Assembly (NCBI GenBank): GCA_027886175.1
Contig: JAJNNQ010000130.1
Location: forward strand, 13,409,501-13,473,500
Source of the DNA: Phylloscopus collybita
Taxonomy: Eukaryota; Chordata; Aves; Passeriformes; Phylloscopidae
Direction of reading: 5' to 3'
DNA: 64,000 bases
Below the pieces are notes generated by a model that was given only the letters and a program-made list of their open reading frames with translations, had not been told where the DNA came from and did no database searches. Positions 61,201 to 64,000 of this stretch are shown piece by piece. The stretch's first letter is position 1. Each line of letters begins with the position of its first letter. A program made the translations under genes and the position numbers.

Positions 61201-64000
61201 GCTGAGTGCCACCTCTCCACACCCTGAACAGGAGAAAACAGCCCTGTTTCCACAAAAGGCTGTTGTCAGATTTCCAGCAACATTTCTCTACAAGCATTTC
61301 TTCCTGAATACATTACCTTCAGGAAGTTTGGGATGAATCATAAGAAGCAGCACATCACATTACTGGAGTGCTGCTCAGGTTGCTCAAGAACAAACAGTAA
61401 ATGCCATGGGCAATATGAGAGAGCAATGTTAGAGAGAATGAAATAAACACAAAAAATTAATTGAAGCCATAGAACAAAATATAAAACAATAGTTCTGAAA
61501 TACTAAATAAATCCCTAGTTTAGATTTTTGCTCTCTCTTTAGAGTTTGGAAACTCAGGGAGAGTTTATGGTCTGCTGTCAGTTAGCTGGAAATGCTGAAG
61601 GAGCAACAACTCTTGGTTTTTGTCCTAACAGCCTACAACCCTCCTTCCAAAAACAACTATTCTGAAACATGAGCAGTGACCTCCAGTGGCAACAGACTCA
61701 TTTATTCTAGCTGAGTATCAGATCCTAAGTGCTAGAAATGTCTGAAGAGCTCTTTGAATGAGCAAGGATAACTAAGAGACTTTCACAGATTTGAGTAACT
61801 AGTGTCAGATTCAGGATTAACTGGGATGAGTTCACTTTGGTTGTGTATCTTATCTTTTTTGGAAAGGGCTAAGGGGGAGGTGTTTGATGCTTTTATGTGT
61901 TTGCTTTATAATTTCAAGATCCAGGTTGGAGTGTCTCTGTTCATAATTTTATGTCAGTGACACAAAAATATACATGCATGCATAGTCTACCCTGGAGTGC
62001 AGAGAAGAAAAAAAATATTCCAAACTCATTACTTAGAAAAAAAATTTAATTTCTAATAGTTATATAGATAAAACTAATCTGTTACTTCTATAATTTCTTC
62101 CTTGCACTTCATCAATCTAACAAAAGTTGCTTTCTGAAAATAACCAAATGCGTCCCACATTTCTCTTCCAAACTTACTGTTGGCAAGTGGGAGACTCCTG
62201 GTGTGCTGTAGCAGTGTCTCAGTCATCGTGCACTTCCCTGTCTGCCCATACCTGACCCCTCATGCACCACTTAGACTCTTGGATATTTTGGCTGCAGCTG
62301 TCTACCTTTTCTTCTTTGACATTTAACATCATCTTAATTCCTGAGCAAACATTCAGATGGCATTTCATTCGGAGAGAAATAAGCCAGCTGAGTGACTACT
62401 GGGAAAAAGCACCCTTCCTACACCCTTCAGTCTTCTCCTCCCTTTAATTAACAGTAGTTGTAACACTAGATTCCTTCATGAGCCAAAAACAACTGAGGAG
62501 CACAACAGAAAAGCCCAGCTCAGCAAAGAAAACTGCAAATGGATACAGCTCAGCAGAGGACTAAATTGGTACCAATGCTGGCACAAGAGAGGAGCTGTGG
62601 ACAGGGGAGTTATCAACAAATTTATTTAGAGGATTGGGAAGGGAAATATTATTTCCTTAAACACACAACGTCAGTGACTTGATTTTGGGCATGACTATGC
62701 AAAAAAGCTGCATCATGAGTGGTGAACTGCGATCAAGGTTAGAAATTAAGAACTAAAACTTTTTTCTGCTGTACAGGATCTTTATGTATCTACCCAAGAG
62801 GAAAACTTGCCTGGATCACTACACAGCCTATAATTCACTCTGTCTTTTATCTCATATTACCTACTTAGAAATTTTGGAGCTAGGTCTCACCTCTTTCTAT
62901 TACTTGAATGGAAATTTTCACTCACCCAAATCACGCCAAATCTGTTTTCCTTAAGCCTTAGTTAACAACTGTTTTTAATTATTTCTGCACCAACAGCTGT
63001 GCATCAACATTTAATGGCTTATTTAATGATCACTCTACCTCCTAAGAATGTTTTGGGGGACTGTTGTAAGTCAGATTTATACATAGACACCTTACTGCAG
63101 CAAAGTTTGGAAACCTGTAGAACACACTCATCGCATCAGAGTTTCTAGCTGGTCGACATTCCCCAAATCCCTGGTCATTTTATAGAAAAAAAATAAACAG
63201 AAAATAATTCTTCCCTGTAAATGAAGAACATAATGAAAACTATTCCCACTGCAACTGTGTTGAAATTTAGAGTGGATTTGATATGCTGGTACATTAAACA
63301 TGGCAACTAATGAAATAAATATGAACAAATGTCAGCTTAGAACAGCCACAAAAATAGCTAGAATTAATATCTTGAAAATCATTAGTAGAAAAATAAGTAA
63401 TACAAATGCATGCTATTATTAACCATTTTTTGTAATGAATCTATCAATATTATTAAGGGATTTTGTTCCAATAATAACATTTCATAAAAATTGGAAAGCA
63501 AAATTGATGAGGACATTAGTTTTCTAATTTATGATTTTTTACTTGAATAAACACTGGTTTTAATTTTATCCTTTTATTTAGAACAAAAGCATTCAAGAAA
63601 ATGGGTGATTTTTACAACAAAGCACAACTTGTGCATTTTCTGAAAGCTGTCTGTGATTAATTTGGTACACAAACTTGGAGGGAAACACAGCTAGAAAAAT
63701 ATGAATGATTTTTCAAGTACAAGGAGCAAACCAGAGGCATGTACCATTAAAATACTGAAATGGTGAAAGCTTTCTGATATGTCTGATTCAGGCATTCACC
63801 ACAGAAGGAGGTGAAGTCTCCAAACACTTGAACATAATCAAGTAAAGAAGCAAACAACCAGTACAATTTGATATTTACAACTTCTCATACACCCTCACTT
63901 CCTACTAGAGGAATATTTGAAGAGTCTTGTTTTATAAATGCACACTTCAGAAAACTACTGCAACCATAGAAACTGAGCCCTTCTGTGCAATCTATTTTAC
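58300..64000. other. Unique AT-rich stretch to the window end
   Basis: No gene or repeat family recognised. A minus-strand donor TTG|GTAAGTGC at 58632-58638 has an upstream block (up to 43 bp, YARYGKFAII in one frame) that would be phase-compatible with the 41830 candidate, but it is too short to call. Frames of 101 and 125 codons overlap on opposite strands at 59286-59798, as expected by chance in a GC-richer patch. Confidence 0.45.

Noticed and set aside
1..64000. CRISPR arrays, operons, ribosome binding sites, phage or bacterial mobile elements
   Set aside because: None seen. Repeat types, base composition and splice-like signals point to a vertebrate nuclear genome.

Overview
This window looks like nuclear DNA of a bird, most probably a passerine. 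It is AT-rich, non-coding-looking sequence carrying several 5'-truncated CR1 LINE pieces with the avian 3' end (a tail like ATTCTATG). One short element at 45.28-45.42 kb has a tRNA-Ile-like head fused to a CR1 3' tail, an architecture known from passerine SINEs (TguSINE1 type). There is no operon-like gene packing, rRNA, CRISPR array or intact long reading frame. The many 60-150 codon frames are mostly chance.

Layout. 1-2.5 kb: AT-rich unique DNA. 2.5-3.1 kb: a GC-richer patch with a palindrome, a 26-28 bp minisatellite and LTR-like signals on the minus strand. 3.1-15.6 kb: unique DNA with a CA/TA microsatellite, a candidate conserved element (11.2-11.7 kb) and a candidate plus-strand exon (14.05 kb). 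15.6-17.9 kb: two CR1 pieces and an A-rich tract. 22.87-24.27 kb: a likely solo LTR of about 1.4 kb with a CpG-rich core, matching terminal inverted repeats and a 5-6 bp flanking duplication. 28.8 kb: T41. 32-33.2 kb: two exon-like frames on opposite strands. 37.5-39.25 kb: two CR1 copies in inverted orientation. 42.2 kb: a 17 bp tandem repeat. 45.3 kb: the tRNA/CR1 SINE. 49.4-50.1 kb: A65 plus (AAAT)n, an unassigned GC-richer sequence and a CR1 end. 50.7 kb: a candidate exon. 53.9-54.2 kb: a candidate conserved non-coding element. 55.3 kb: T44. 58.2 kb: a G/T tract with quadruplex potential.

Coding content is the main uncertainty. Reading splice signals by eye gives a plus-strand set of exon-like blocks (8.77, 14.05, 32.16, 50.70 kb) whose phases agree at every junction. 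It also gives a minus-strand set centred on a 219 bp block at 33.0 kb that is phase-compatible with smaller blocks. I recognise neither protein. With so many possible splice sites in 64 kb, either set could be partly or wholly chance. If real, the window lies inside the large introns of one or two long genes. I did not find a convincing new biological system. The best leads are the CpG-cored solo LTR, the SINE, the inverted CR1 pair and the exon chains.
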